Assembly (NCBI GenBank): GCA_943789485.1
Contig: CALSUH010000020.1
Location: 1 to 59,204, forward strand
Origin: an uncultured Pseudomonadales bacterium
GTDB taxonomy: Bacteria; Pseudomonadota; Gammaproteobacteria; Pseudomonadales; Pseudohongiellaceae
Length of the DNA stretch: 59,204 bases
Reading direction: 5' to 3'
The notes under the pieces were generated by a model. The model ran no database searches, had not been told where the DNA came from, and was given only the letters and a program-made list of their open reading frames with translations. Shown here piece by piece: positions 25,949-35,203 of the stretch (positions are counted from its first letter, which is position 1; every line of letters begins with the position of its first letter). The position numbers and the translations under genes were made by a program.

Positions 25949-27358
25949 TCAATCTGATTCTCGATCCCAAAGCTTTTGCGTCATTACGCCTGTAGCACGC
26001 TCGATGACCTCCATGGCATCTAAAATTAGATCTTCTCGCCATTTCTGACCAATCAGCTGTATTCCCGATGGCAGGCCGTCCACCAAATCAACCGGCACTA
26101 CGCCCGCAGGCATGCCCAGATAATTCACACCATAACTATAGATGGAGGAATCAAAAAGGTCTTTAACCCCTTCGAAGGTTTCATCAAAGTTGCTGGGATA
26201 GCCTGGGCGCATTAAGAAAGGCGTCAATACCAGTGGATAGTCCGCCAATAAAAGACTCCATTCGCGCACCATGCGAGTACGCTCTGCAAGACCGAATAGA
26301 TAACCTTCGGCATCCACCATGTCTTCCAGTTTGTAATAACAACCGAATATCTGATTGATGATATCGCTACCATGTTCTTTGTACACAGGCTCGAGGGTCT
26401 TCTTCATTTCGAAGTTGGTTACCTGAAGCCAGGCTTTGGCAGGTTCAGCGATGGGAGGAATTTCAATCTCCTGGATCTGGTACCCCGCGTCTTCAAGAAT
26501 GGACGCAGCCCGGTCCAAGTTGGCAAGAATGCCCTCATGAATGGGATAGCCATGGGCTTCACGGCAATAACCGACTTTCGATAAACTGGAGCCTGGCTGA
26601 CTAAAAGGCATTGGCACATGCCAGGGGTCGCGGGGATCATGCCCGATCAGCACCTGTGTCGCGAGCCTCACGTCTTTTACCTCGCGGCAAATTGCACCTT
26701 GCACCGACATGAGTTGTGCCAGAATGCCACGCTCAGCTTTAGCAGAGGGAAGATAGGCTGGCACTCGCCCCAGCCCTGGCTTAACAGTGCTTAAGCCACA
26801 GGCCGTCGCAGGGTAACGTAGCGAACCTGCAATATCATTGCCGTGGTGAATGGCGCCAAAACCCGCAGCCGCAGCCGCAGCCGCTCCACCGGATGAGCCG
26901 CCGGGCGACATTTCCAAATTCCAGGGATTACGTGTGAGGCCATACAGCGGATTATCCGTGGTTAAGCGCATGGACAATTCTGGCGTATTGGTGCGACCAA
27001 TGATGATGGCGCCCGCGTTCAACAGATTTTGTACAAGGGGTGAATTGTCTGGCGCGATGACATCTTTGAAGGCCTCCATGCCATTGGTAGTTGGCCTCCC
27101 TTTAGTATCGACATTCACCTTGATGGTTACGGGCACTCCGTGCAAGGGCCCTAGTTTTTCACCACTTGCTACCGCGTTATCGGCTTTTCCCGATGCCAAT
27201 AGCGCCTGTTCTTCCATAGGATCGACGATGGCATTTAATTCGGGGTTTTTTTGCGCCACTCTCCCCAGCACAGATTCAACAAGAGCGGTTGCAGTAAAAT
27301 TTCCGTCACGAACCCCTGCTGCCTGATCGGTGGCGCTGAGTTGCCAAAGTGGTGTCAT
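25949..27358 (-). CDS. Amidase signature family enzyme
   Basis: The 469-residue cytoplasmic protein has the Ser-cisSer-Lys triad of amidase-signature hydrolases. The lysine is Lys80 in GVPVTIKVNVDTKG, the cis-serine is in SPGGSSGGAAA (Ser155 or 156), and the nucleophile is Ser179 in NDIAGSLRYPA. The alanine-rich stretch after GGSSGG is typical. Length is normal for the family. GGAGT precedes the ATG. Such enzymes hydrolyse small amides or act in GatA-type transamidation. There are no GatB or GatC genes here, so a catabolic amidase is more likely. Divergent to it is a solute-binding lipoprotein gene. Confidence 0.9.
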   Translation of the reverse strand: MTPLWQLSATDQAAGVRDGNFTATALVESVLGRVAQKNPELNAIVDPMEEQALLASGKADNAVASGEKLGPLHGVPVTIKVNVDTKGRPTTNGMEAFKDVIAPDNSPLVQNLLNAGAIIIGRTNTPELSMRLTTDNPLYGLTRNPWNLEMSPGGSSGGAAAAAAAGFGAIHHGNDIAGSLRYPATACGLSTVKPGLGRVPAYLPSAKAERGILAQLMSVQGAICREVKDVRLATQVLIGHDPRDPWHVPMPFSQPGSSLSKVGYCREAHGYPIHEGILANLDRAASILEDAGYQIQEIEIPPIAEPAKAWLQVTNFEMKKTLEPVYKEHGSDIINQIFGCYYKLEDMVDAEGYLFGLAERTRMVREWSLLLADYPLVLTPFLMRPGYPSNFDETFEGVKDLFDSSIYSYGVNYLGMPAGVVPVDLVDGLPSGIQLIGQKWREDLILDAMEVIERATGVMTQKLWDRESD

Positions 27359-27410
27359 GCGTTACTCCATATTTGAATACGACTACTGGGAAGAAAGGAA
27401 CATAATAAAA

Positions 27411-27525
27411 AGGGTCACAGTAAAATACAGCAGATGATAGAAACTGTGAAGTCCACCTTGGTAATCCATAACGGTAATCAAGAGGCCCACCTTGCGCTAT
27501 TTAGTTGCTAAACTGTTAGTGTCAG
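27411..27525. repeat. Short inverted-repeat element, family 2 (copy E4)
   Basis: The right end, TTAGTTGCTAAACTGTTAGT followed by GTC, matches the right end of the copy at 36685-36785. The left end AGGGTCACAGTAAAATACAG is diverged. It lies in the divergent intergenic region between the amidase and the solute-binding protein genes. Confidence 0.5.
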
Positions 27526-27626
27526 CGTTACCTTCTCTGACCGTCTAGCTGCCTGATAGACAGCACCTGTAGTATCTCGCGTGTACAGTTCAGGAAAATA
27601 TTTAAGAATTTAGAGGATTAGTAAAA

Positions 27627-28361
27627 ATGAACAAGCTACTAACAACGATTACTCTGCTCTGTTTTGTCGTAGCTGCAAGTGGATGCGCAGTAGGTCAGCA
27701 AATTCAGACGATTAGATCAGGCGTACTTACCGTCGCGGTAACAGCGGGCGCCCCCACGAATCAGTATGACTCACAGCTTTGGATCAGGCAGTATGTGGAG
27801 CAGTTTGCTGTCGAGCAGGAGCTGGAAATTTCTTGGGTCGTCGTTCCTTTTAACGAATCGTGGCTACTAGCCAGCGCAGATGAAGTCGATTTAGTCGCAA
27901 CCAATGTCGCGAATTTTCCAGACCGTGCCCACCCAGGCGCGACATTTTCTGCGCCGTTTCTTTATGAGCGAAGGGCGTTGCGCATTAATCCCGAAGACCA
28001 GGAACGCTATGAGCACATTAGTGACTTCATTGGAAAGACCGTTGGGGTCGTTGTAGGGATGGCGGCTGAGCGGGATGTTAATCGTCGTGCACCGGATGGA
28101 GTTATCGTCAGAACCACCGACACGTTCGCTCAGCTATACGCAGAGTTCGATATTGGGGAGCTCGATGCAATCGCTGAGGCTGAATATTATGCGCTCGATG
28201 GTCAAATTATTCCGTCACACGGCGAAGAAATAATTCTGATCGATCACCATGACCTTACGCCAGGACAGCGCGAAGAGTCAGTTTTCGTCGTTTCCGATAA
28301 TAGTAAAAATTTGCTATCCGCAGTGAATGCCTTTATTGCCCAAACTAAATTTCCACTCTAG
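27627..28361 (+). CDS. Solute-binding lipoprotein, family 3
   Basis: The 244-residue product has a lipoprotein signal with lipobox AASGC (Cys20) and a family 3 periplasmic binding fold. RSGVLTVAVTAGAP opens the domain, DEVDLVATNVANFPDR matches the usual D-x-x-x-ATN region, and FIGKTVGVVVGM leads into the second lobe. Amino-acid or similar binding is expected, and the lipid anchor holds it to a membrane. No ABC permease or ATPase lies nearby, so it may act as a stand-alone sensor or binding protein, or as a domain related to MltF. GAGGA precedes the ATG. Confidence 0.8.
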   Translation: MNKLLTTITLLCFVVAASGCAVGQQIQTIRSGVLTVAVTAGAPTNQYDSQLWIRQYVEQFAVEQELEISWVVVPFNESWLLASADEVDLVATNVANFPDRAHPGATFSAPFLYERRALRINPEDQERYEHISDFIGKTVGVVVGMAAERDVNRRAPDGVIVRTTDTFAQLYAEFDIGELDAIAEAEYYALDGQIIPSHGEEIILIDHHDLTPGQREESVFVVSDNSKNLLSAVNAFIAQTKFPL

Positions 28362-28375
28362 TAAATCGGGGATAA

Positions 28376-28634
28376 TCGGGGACAGACCACGTTTTTAGCC
28401 CATTAACTTACAGCGACTTCAATCCAAACCCAGTTCGCGAATAAAATCGGGGACAGACCACGTTTTCGATAAATCGGGGACGATAAATCGGGGACAGACC
28501 ACGTTTTTAATCCCATGGGATCGGGATTAATCGGGGACAAACCAGATTAATCGGGGACAGACCACGTTTTTAATCCCATGGGATCGGGATTAATCGGATT
28601 AATCGGGGACAGACCACGTTTTTAGACCATTAAC
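28376..28634. repeat. Cluster of five TCGGGGACAGACCACGTTTT repeats with a duplicated gene end
   Basis: The 20-base core starts at about 28376, 28447, 28488, 28551 and 28603, all in the same orientation. Two copies are followed by a small palindrome (AATCCCATGGGATCGGGATT). Between copies 1 and 2, the bases 28393-28446 repeat the last codons and downstream bases of the nhaC gene found again at 28620-28674. The pattern looks like repeated insertion and duplication. The unequal spacing and non-unique spacers exclude a CRISPR array. Confidence 0.85.
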
Positions 28635-30046
28635 TTACAGCGACTTCAATCCAAACCCAGTTCGCGAATAAAATGCAGCCAGTAACAACGAAAACATCCA
28701 GCCAGTCATACAAAACACCGCCCAGGGCATGTACTCCACTGTGGGCACGCCCAGGGTTGTTGCCATGAAGATAGCTGATACGGTCCAGGGCATCAGCGGT
28801 TCGAGAATCGTCACCGAGTCTTCTAGCGAGCGCGACAGGTTCTCGGGGGCTAGGCCGCGTTCGCGGTAACCATCCTGGAATAAACCGCCAACGATCAGTG
28901 CGGTGACACCGCCGTGGCTTGTCAGCGCGATCATCGTTGCACCCGAAGCCAGCGTTGCTGCGATTAGCCCGAATACAGACTTCGCCCGCTCGATCATTGT
29001 CTGCAGCAGCTTGTCCAGCGCGCCGGAGACGTCCATACCCGCAGCAAGCAGAAACGCCGCAACAATGATAATAAGAGTGAGTCGACATCGAGTTGACGCC
29101 GCCGCGGTTTAACAAGCTAAGCAGCATAGCACTCGGTGTATTGGCGAGGGTCTCGATCATGCCGGCATTGAATCCAGAGATGGCGCTGAGAATTGCGTTG
29201 TAGGCGCTGAAGCCGTGCACGCCAATTCCAATCACCATGGCGGAAACTGATGACACAACCATTACCAGCGCTGCTGGTTTGCGCTTGAAGGTGCCCAGAA
29301 TGACAATGAGCGCGGGTATGAATACGAGCCAGCTTACTGTGTAGGCCTGTTCAATCTCGCGAAGAATCGGATGATCGAAGTCTGACCCTGCCACAGAGCT
29401 GCCGTCGGTCATAACGCCCGCAACATAGTACACCAGCAGCGCGACTACAAAGGATGGTCCTGCTGTATAGACCATATTACGAATGTGATCATAGAGATTG
29501 GCATTGGCGCCGATGGCGCAGATATTGGTCTGGTCAGACAGGGGCGACAGTTTGTCGCCGAAATAGGCGCCGGACACTACCGCACCGGCGGTTGCGGCCA
29601 GCGGCGAATCGATTGCAGCAGCCACTCCCATTAGTGCGACGCCGATAGTGCCTGCCGCCGCCCAAGATGAACCTGTCATTGACATCATCGCCGTCACCAG
29701 AAATGCGGTGATTATCATGAACTGTGGGTCGATCAACTGCACACCGTAATAGACCAGCAGTGGTATGGTGCCACTAAACATCCATGTCCCGATCAACATG
29801 CCGATGGATAACAGGATCAGGATGACCGGCAGCACGGTTGCAATTTTTTCGCCTGTCGTGCGCTGAATGGCATCCCAGTCATGGCCGTGACGGGCAGCGA
29901 TAATGCCGGCGACAGTGGCAGCGACGAGCATAACCAGCACTAGCAACTCTGTGCCCATTGGCACGAAGAAGCCGCCAAGTACAAGACACAGCAGCATGGT
30001 GAGCAGGGGCAGTGCCGCTTCAAAGAAGGGAGATTGGCTTAGGCAT
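28635..30046 (-). pseudogene. nhaC: NhaC-type Na+/H+ antiporter, two frameshifts
   Basis: The protein would be about 469 residues of polytopic inner-membrane antiporter. The likely start is the ATG at 30046 (MPKPISLL). One extra T in the run at 30022-30024 shifts the frame before EAALPLLTM. The next part carries typical NhaC segments, including TAMMSMTGSSWAAAGTIG and YFGDKLSPLSDQTNI. A second shift of one base near 29079-29088 moves from NRGGVNSM to LTLIIIVAAFLLAAGMDVSG, and the protein then runs to the stop at 28635. Removing one base at each site gives exactly 470 codons including the stop, which supports two simple insertions. The current frame reads through from the upstream PLP-enzyme gene. 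It is either decay or sequencing error. Confidence 0.8.
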
Positions 30047-31223
30047 TGATCGGTCTCGGCTGGGCTAGCCAAAGCAAGCGCGGTATCAAGGTCGCGCCAA
30101 AGATCCTCGGGGTCTTCAAGGCCTACGAATAATCGAATGAGTCTCGCTGGAACGCCAAAGTCAATCGCCGCGCTTGGTGCGCCTGCCTGATTGATGGAAA
30201 CTTCCGCTGGCATAATCAGGCTTTCGTAGCCGCCCCAACTAACGCCGAGTCGAAATAACCCTAGAGAGTTGCAAAAAGTCGGGATGTCGATCGAATCATC
30301 GGCTTCAAAGCTGAACAGACCACCATAGCCTGTCAATGCAGAATAAGGTGCCGGACTGAGGCCGGGATGATGCACAGCGGTTACGGCAGGGTGTTCCTGA
30401 GGCGCTTCGCAATCACTAGCGCGCTCGTCTGGTGACGTTGCAGGCGCAGCGGCAGCGTTCGCAATCCGCGTAACAACAGTGCCGCTTCCTGTGCCGATAA
30501 CTTGGCACCGAGATACGGTGTTGTCTCGCTGGTCAGTTTGTCGATAAGCGCGCCGGTACCGACTAACAAGCCCGCGACGGTATCGCTGTGTCCAGAGATG
30601 TACTTCGATGCAGAGTGCACGACCAGATCAATTCCGGATTCGATGGGCTTCTGAAAAATCGGGGTTGCCCAGCTGTTATCGATGACCGTGATGACATCAG
30701 CCGCTCTTGCCAGCGTCGCGATTCTGTTGAGGTCTTGCTCTTCAAACAGCTGGGTTGTCGGGCTCTCTAGATAAAGTAACTTGGCACCGGGCAGGGCGTG
30801 CTCTATTTCTTTCAGATCGGTGCCGTCAACAAACTGAGTCGTCACTCCGAAACGGGCGCAGATTAACTGCAGTAGCCGATAGGTGTCAGGGTAACAGTGT
30901 CTGACACAGACAATCCGATCGCCAGCCTTGACTAGCCCAAGTATTGCGTTACTGATTGCCGCAATGCCACTTGAGAATGCGAGGGCTTTCTCACCCCCTT
31001 CCAGCTGGCACATCTTCTCCAGCAAAACTGACACCGTCGGGTTATCAATGCGGGAGTAGACCGCCTGTTCGGTGTCACCTCTAAAGCGATCGACCATCGC
31101 CTGATAAGAATCGAAGGTAAAAAGCGATGTCTGGTAAATCGGTGGAGCCACAGCGCCCTTGGAGTGGCGCTGGTCATGCACGAGTAAGGTATCAACTGAG
31201 AGCCGCGTGTCTTTGTTCGCCAT
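30047..31223 (-). pseudogene. PLP-dependent Cys/Met metabolism enzyme (cystathionine lyase/synthase-like), frameshifted
   Basis: The first 280 residues have the fold-type I features of the cystathionine gamma-synthase family. These are PPIYQTSLFTFDS, YSRIDNPTVSVLLEK, AFSSGIAAISNAILGLVKAG, IDNSWATPIFQKP and the PLP-binding Lys207 in HSASKYISGHSD. The frame stops at 30381. The rest of the domain continues one frame away as HPAVTAVHHPGL, GYGGLFSFEA and LIRLFVGLEDPEDLW. One missing base near 30391-30396 explains the break. The natural C-terminus is not clear because the second frame runs into nhaC without a stop. Together with nhaC this looks like an old two-gene operon. Confidence 0.8.
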
Positions 31224-31269
31224 GTATCTACTTCTGTCTGACCGAGGGTGTTTGTTTGATAGTCAGGTT

Positions 31270-31286
31270 AAAACTACAGTAGTTTT
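31270..31286. other. Short palindrome upstream of the PLP-enzyme gene
   Basis: The bases AAAACTA CAG TAGTTTT form a seven-base stem with a three-base loop, 47 bases before the start of the PLP-enzyme gene. It could be an operator or part of the promoter. It also resembles a fragment of the RAYT terminal repeat (AAACTACTGG). Function not shown. Confidence 0.25.
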
Positions 31287-31449
31287 TCGTTAGAGGGAAT
31301 TTTTCAATTACTCTGCGTCTTTGTCAATTGCGCTGACTACTCAAGTAGGTGCACCGCGCTAAATTTAAAAATGGGCTCGCAGTAAAACTACAGATTTTTA
31401 TGGCTCTTAGAGGTTTGCTAACAACAAGAAAGTCGATCACCCAAAAAAC

Positions 31450-31494
31450 AGAAAGGGACTGATTTATTCTGCAAGAATAAATCAGTCCCTTTCT
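31450..31494 (-). terminator. Rho-independent terminator of the sulfite dehydrogenase operon
   Basis: A perfect 21-base stem starting AGAAAGGGACTGATTTATTC closes on a three-base loop. On the minus strand it is followed by GTTTTTT, so it ends transcription of the cytochrome/SoxC operon whose last stop lies at 31528. The stem is unusually long. Confidence 0.85.
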
Positions 31495-31527
31495 CTAGAG
31501 GCGCAGTAACTAGACCGATTAGCAGGC

Positions 31528-32142
31528 CTAGTAAGGATAACCTTCAAGCCGTGGTTGGCCAGGTAGCCAATCGGGAACCTGCTCCCAATTCGTGCGATTT
31601 GGCATTTGAATCTGCGGCAGAGTTATTTCGTTGAGTTCAGTGCCATCTTCAACCACGTCGTTTAGAAAAAACAGGTAGGCGGTCAACGAGTACACTTCAT
31701 CCGCGGTTAAGGTGCCTTCAGCGCCAAGGGGCATGGCACGATTGATAAAGTCCCATACCGTCGTTGCATAGGGTGAGCGAATCGGTAGCACGCGGCCGTA
31801 ATCCCAAGGGTCCGCATTCGGTCCTGCATCGCGCTTGATTAAGCGCGGCGCGATCCCGCCATTACCGAGTGTACCGTGACAACCCGCACAGCCTTTTGAG
31901 AGATACAGCTCCGAACCCATATCTACTGAACCATTACCTACCGGCAGTTCCTCGCCTTTAGGGCCGATGGCAATATCCCATAGACGAATTTCGTTGTCAG
32001 TAGGGGTTCTGCCAACGCCGTAGGTTGGTGATTGCGCTTGTACAGAAACCACGCCTGCTACAAGTATTGGGACGAGTAGTGCAGTTCGAAGAGCTTTAAG
32101 AACAGTTCCTCGCTTGTAGATCGAAGGCCTAGCTAATCGCAT
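31528..32142 (-). CDS. Cytochrome c subunit of sulfite dehydrogenase (SoxD/SorB-like)
   Basis: The product of about 204 residues has a signal peptide ending VSVQAQS and then YGVGRTPTDNEIRLWDIAIG, the opening of SoxD-type cytochromes. The heme motif is CAGCH (Cys85, Cys88, His89) and a Met ligand lies in INRAMPLGAEG. SoxD proper has two heme domains; only one is present here, so the closest match is a single-heme SoxD- or SorB-like electron acceptor. The ATG at 32142 is chosen; a frame-consistent start at 32166 also exists. The start overlaps the end of the SoxC gene, so the two subunits are translationally coupled. Electrons from sulfite oxidation pass through it to the respiratory chain. Confidence 0.82.
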   Translation of the reverse strand: MRLARPSIYKRGTVLKALRTALLVPILVAGVVSVQAQSPTYGVGRTPTDNEIRLWDIAIGPKGEELPVGNGSVDMGSELYLSKGCAGCHGTLGNGGIAPRLIKRDAGPNADPWDYGRVLPIRSPYATTVWDFINRAMPLGAEGTLTADEVYSLTAYLFFLNDVVEDGTELNEITLPQIQMPNRTNWEQVPDWLPGQPRLEGYPY

Positions 32143-33394
32143 TGTGAACGCCCCCATCGCTAGCAACTCGCCAAGGTTGAATGGAATTGTCTTGTCCTTT
32201 CACAAAAGTGGCGCGCTCGCCATCTGTGCTCCAGAAATCCAGTGCTTGCTGACGCGAAGGCTGTATCTGACCGATCTCATCGATGCAGCGCGATTGCAGC
32301 TCGCACTCAGAGCCATCCCAATCCCACTCAAAGCTAAAGCGCGTATGTGCCATTGGCTCAGCAGTGCCGCGAATGTCAGCATCCGTCCAGCTGCGACCGC
32401 CGTCGGTAGAAATTTCAACGCGGCTTACGCGTCCACCGCCAGACCAGGCTAAACCACCGATCTCGTAAAAACCAGCGCCTGGCAATTGCTGCCCTCCGGA
32501 GGGATAAGTGATAACCGATTTAGGGCCAATCTGATAACCGAGCGCAGCATTAACCGGATCACGGCTCAGGTGCCCGAAGTCGTTGTAGGTCATGTAATAC
32601 TCATCCACCACTTTGATGCGTCGTAGCCACTTCACATTAAAGATGCCTTCGAAGCCGGGTGCCAAGAGTCGTAGAGGGAAACCCTGCTGAGGACGAACTG
32701 GTTCACCATTCATGCCGTAACACAATAGGCAATCGTCCATGGCCTTTGCCATAGGAATGCTAGACGCGCCTTTCACCTCTTCAACGCCTTCTGCAACAAC
32801 CCAATCTGCATCGGCGTGTACACCAGCTTCTTTCAATACCGTAGACAGCAGCACGCCAGTCCATTCGGCATTGCTTGTCATACCATGGGTTTCTTGGACA
32901 GTCGTGTGACTGCTGCGTGAACGATTACCCGCGCATTCGATGAAATGCTTGCGAGTTACAGAGGGCATGCGCTTCAAATCCTCCATACTGAACACGATCG
33001 GATTATCCACCATGCCGTGAATCATCAGCCGATGCTCATCCGGATCGATGTCCGGCACAAAAGAGCCACGCGTTGTGCCCATATAGTGGAGCGAGGAGGG
33101 GGTGATTTCACCCACCGAATCCTGCAGCGGGGTAGCAATATGAAAGTCCAGGCCAAAGGCATCAGGAGACTCCCGCCCACCATGGGGAATGCGCACCGAA
33201 TCCACAAAGCGGGAGCGCGAGCCATAGGCGGTCATTTCGTCAGAACCCCGAATAAAAGCCCCTGGCTCAGGCGCTACCGGTGTATGTTCATGATCCTGAC
33301 CAAGAGCTGGCTTCGCCGCTCCTAGGCCCACAGCGCCCGCTACAGCGGCGCTACGCTTAAGAAACTCTCGTCGATCAGTCTTTTTTTGACTCAT
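32129..33394 (-). CDS. soxC: Molybdopterin sulfite dehydrogenase, SoxC-like
   Basis: The 421-residue protein has a twin-arginine signal (DRREFLKRSAAVAG), as expected for a cofactor-loaded periplasmic enzyme. The sulfite oxidase fold is shown by HFIECAGNRSRS, with Cys154 as probable molybdenum ligand. Further support comes from GMTSNAEWTGVLLSTVLKEA and the C-terminal dimerisation domain with VSRVEISTDGGRSWTDAD. Length fits SoxC. A strong AAGGAG site precedes the ATG. With the overlapping cytochrome gene it forms a sulfite or related sulfur-compound dehydrogenase. Other sox genes (XYZAB) are absent from the window, so stand-alone sulfite oxidation is more likely than full thiosulfate oxidation. 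Confidence 0.88.
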   Translation of the reverse strand: MSQKKTDRREFLKRSAAVAGAVGLGAAKPALGQDHEHTPVAPEPGAFIRGSDEMTAYGSRSRFVDSVRIPHGGRESPDAFGLDFHIATPLQDSVGEITPSSLHYMGTTRGSFVPDIDPDEHRLMIHGMVDNPIVFSMEDLKRMPSVTRKHFIECAGNRSRSSHTTVQETHGMTSNAEWTGVLLSTVLKEAGVHADADWVVAEGVEEVKGASSIPMAKAMDDCLLCYGMNGEPVRPQQGFPLRLLAPGFEGIFNVKWLRRIKVVDEYYMTYNDFGHLSRDPVNAALGYQIGPKSVITYPSGGQQLPGAGFYEIGGLAWSGGGRVSRVEISTDGGRSWTDADIRGTAEPMAHTRFSFEWDWDGSECELQSRCIDEIGQIQPSRQQALDFWSTDGERATFVKGQDNSIQPWRVASDGGVHNAIS

Positions 33395-33493
33395 TGTTCT
33401 CTCCTTATTATTACCTTCTATGTTCGTTTCATAGGAGGATGGTTGAGTGTCTCTCTAAGTTTGGAAAAAGTAAATAGGAATGGGGTCAGGAAT

Positions 33494-33737
33494 GGGGTCA
33501 GAGTAAATATCCAGTAGTTTTTAATTCTCTCGGTATTAGGCTCAAGGTATTGATGCCACACCCTTGGTACTTGAAGTTGGGAGATGCTATGGCAAGTAAG
33601 CCGCCCAAATGCCGCGCGTTATTGGGTTTTGCTATTGAAATGAAATTGTTGAAGGGGTAAAGCTTTCGTCAGCATCGAGTAAGGTCAGTTAAGTGAGGCT
33701 AAAAAACCCATAAACTACTGGATATTTACTCTGACCC
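33494..33737. mobile_element. Deletion derivative of the RAYT family
   Basis: Left end GGGGTCAGAGTAAATATCC and right end GGATATTTACTCTGACCC are inverted. The inside is related to the copy at 10873-11175 (for example GTTGGGAGAT and ATTGGGTTTTGC), but with a further deletion of the C-terminal transposase remnant. A 12-base partial duplication of the left flank (GGAATGGGGTCA) precedes it. Confidence 0.85.
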
Positions 33738-33847
33738 AATTCCCTTTACACGCAGCCTAAAGCTCTTTCTTATGATGTAAGAGTAGAATGGAACGGCAAC
33801 TAGGCTTATTCTACTCTAACTCATAAATAACGAGATGGAGTCGTGTT

Positions 33848-34984
33848 TTGAAAAATTTCTTGCTGTCTTTTCTCTTACTGATCGTGCTACTGCCTGCAAG
33901 TAACTTAAGCGCGCAAGGCGCTGAAAATGTAGTTTTGATCACTTTCGATGGATTGCGTTGGCAAGAAGTTTTTGGCGGGATCGATCAGAATTTGGCTACT
34001 CATAAGAACTATTCTCCACAGACCGAACTACTGATGCAGCGCTTCTGGCACAGCAATTCAAATGATCGCGCGCAGGCATTATTGCCATTTATTCATAATA
34101 CGGTTTTCTCTCAAGGGATTTACGCCGGCAATCGGCATGAAAATTCTTGCGCAGCGGTTAGTAATGATTGGTATTTTTCTTATCCGGGCTACTCCGAAAT
34201 TCTGACGGGTGTGATTAATCCGAATATCAACTCTAACAGTAAGGTTCCGAACACAGAAATCACATTTCTTGAATTACTGGAAAGCAATTCTTTGTATAAG
34301 GCACAGACAGCTGCCTTTGCTTCCTGGGATGTGTTTCCGTTCATCTTTAATGTGCAAAGAAGTGGTGTGCACGTCAATGCCTTTTCAGTTGAGGCTAATC
34401 CGGCGGATGCTCACGAAACTTTTTTGAATAAAATGCAAAGTGATATTCCGCCGCCCTGGACTACCGTGCGCAATGATGCGTTCACTCATCAGTTCGCGCT
34501 GTCCTATTTGCGCCGGGAGCAACCGAAGGTTCTCTTTATCAGCTACGGTGAAACCGACGATTTCGCCCACGATGGTAAATATGATGAATACGTTTTCGCT
34601 GCCAATAGGACAGACCGTTTTATAGAGGAGATATGGAGCACCCTGCAATCTATCGACCAATATCGTGACAACACGGTGCTGTTCATTACAGTTGATCACG
34701 GTCGCGGGGAATCGCCTGTCGAATCATGGATGCATCATTCGAGCCGGCAGGCAACGACAGGTCCTAATAGTGGATTGACGCAGTATGCCGATGGCATTGT
34801 CGGTTCTGAGGCAACCTGGTTCGCGGCGATGGGTCCTGGCGTTTCCAATCGCGGACTGATTCAGACTGAAACGGGCTGCATAACTTCTAATAGAATTGCC
34901 GCGACTTTGATGCAGTTTTTGGGGGAGGACTATCGAGATTACAATCCTGCTATGGGAGCGCCAATTCAAGCCTTGTTTGATTGA
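33848..34984 (+). CDS. Secreted alkaline phosphatase superfamily protein
   Basis: The 378-residue product has a signal peptide ending NLSAQG. Metal-ligand motifs of the alkaline phosphatase/sulfatase/phosphodiesterase superfamily follow: LITFDGLRWQEVFGG near the N-terminus, YGETDDFAHDGKYDEY (Asp and His ligands) and FITVDHGRGE (Asp-His ligands). The nucleophile is probably the serine or threonine in GYSEILTGV. The start is a TTG with GGAG eight bases upstream. A periplasmic hydrolase of phosphate or sulfate esters is expected, but the substrate cannot be assigned. Confidence 0.82.
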   Translation: MKNFLLSFLLLIVLLPASNLSAQGAENVVLITFDGLRWQEVFGGIDQNLATHKNYSPQTELLMQRFWHSNSNDRAQALLPFIHNTVFSQGIYAGNRHENSCAAVSNDWYFSYPGYSEILTGVINPNINSNSKVPNTEITFLELLESNSLYKAQTAAFASWDVFPFIFNVQRSGVHVNAFSVEANPADAHETFLNKMQSDIPPPWTTVRNDAFTHQFALSYLRREQPKVLFISYGETDDFAHDGKYDEYVFAANRTDRFIEEIWSTLQSIDQYRDNTVLFITVDHGRGESPVESWMHHSSRQATTGPNSGLTQYADGIVGSEATWFAAMGPGVSNRGLIQTETGCITSNRIAATLMQFLGEDYRDYNPAMGAPIQALFD

Positions 34985-35041
34985 ATAAAAAAATTGGCCC
35001 CCAAATTAAAAGACAGTAATTCTTAGAGAATTTTTAGTTTT

Positions 35042-35140
35042 TAGGGACACTAACAATTTGACAACTTAAGACTGTATCCTAGCACCGTAATTAAGTATCC
35101 CGTCCTAAGCTATTAAGTTGTTAAACTTTAGTGTCTCCTA
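35042..35140. repeat. Short inverted-repeat element, family 2 (copy E1)
   Basis: The ends are inverted copies: AGGGACACTAACAATTTGAC at the left pairs with the reverse complement of GTTGTTAAACTTTAGTGTCT at the right. The 99-base element lies between the phosphatase-superfamily gene and the exonuclease gene. Confidence 0.75.
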
Positions 35141-35203
35141 GTGTAAGAATTTTCACTTTCCACCCCAGGAATAGTTAAACAACTTTATTAAGGAACAATA
35201 AAT

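Noticed and set aside
28376..28634. Possible CRISPR array from regularly repeated 20-base cores
   Set aside because: Spacing is uneven, some spacers are themselves repeated or contain a copy of the nhaC end, and there are no cas genes.
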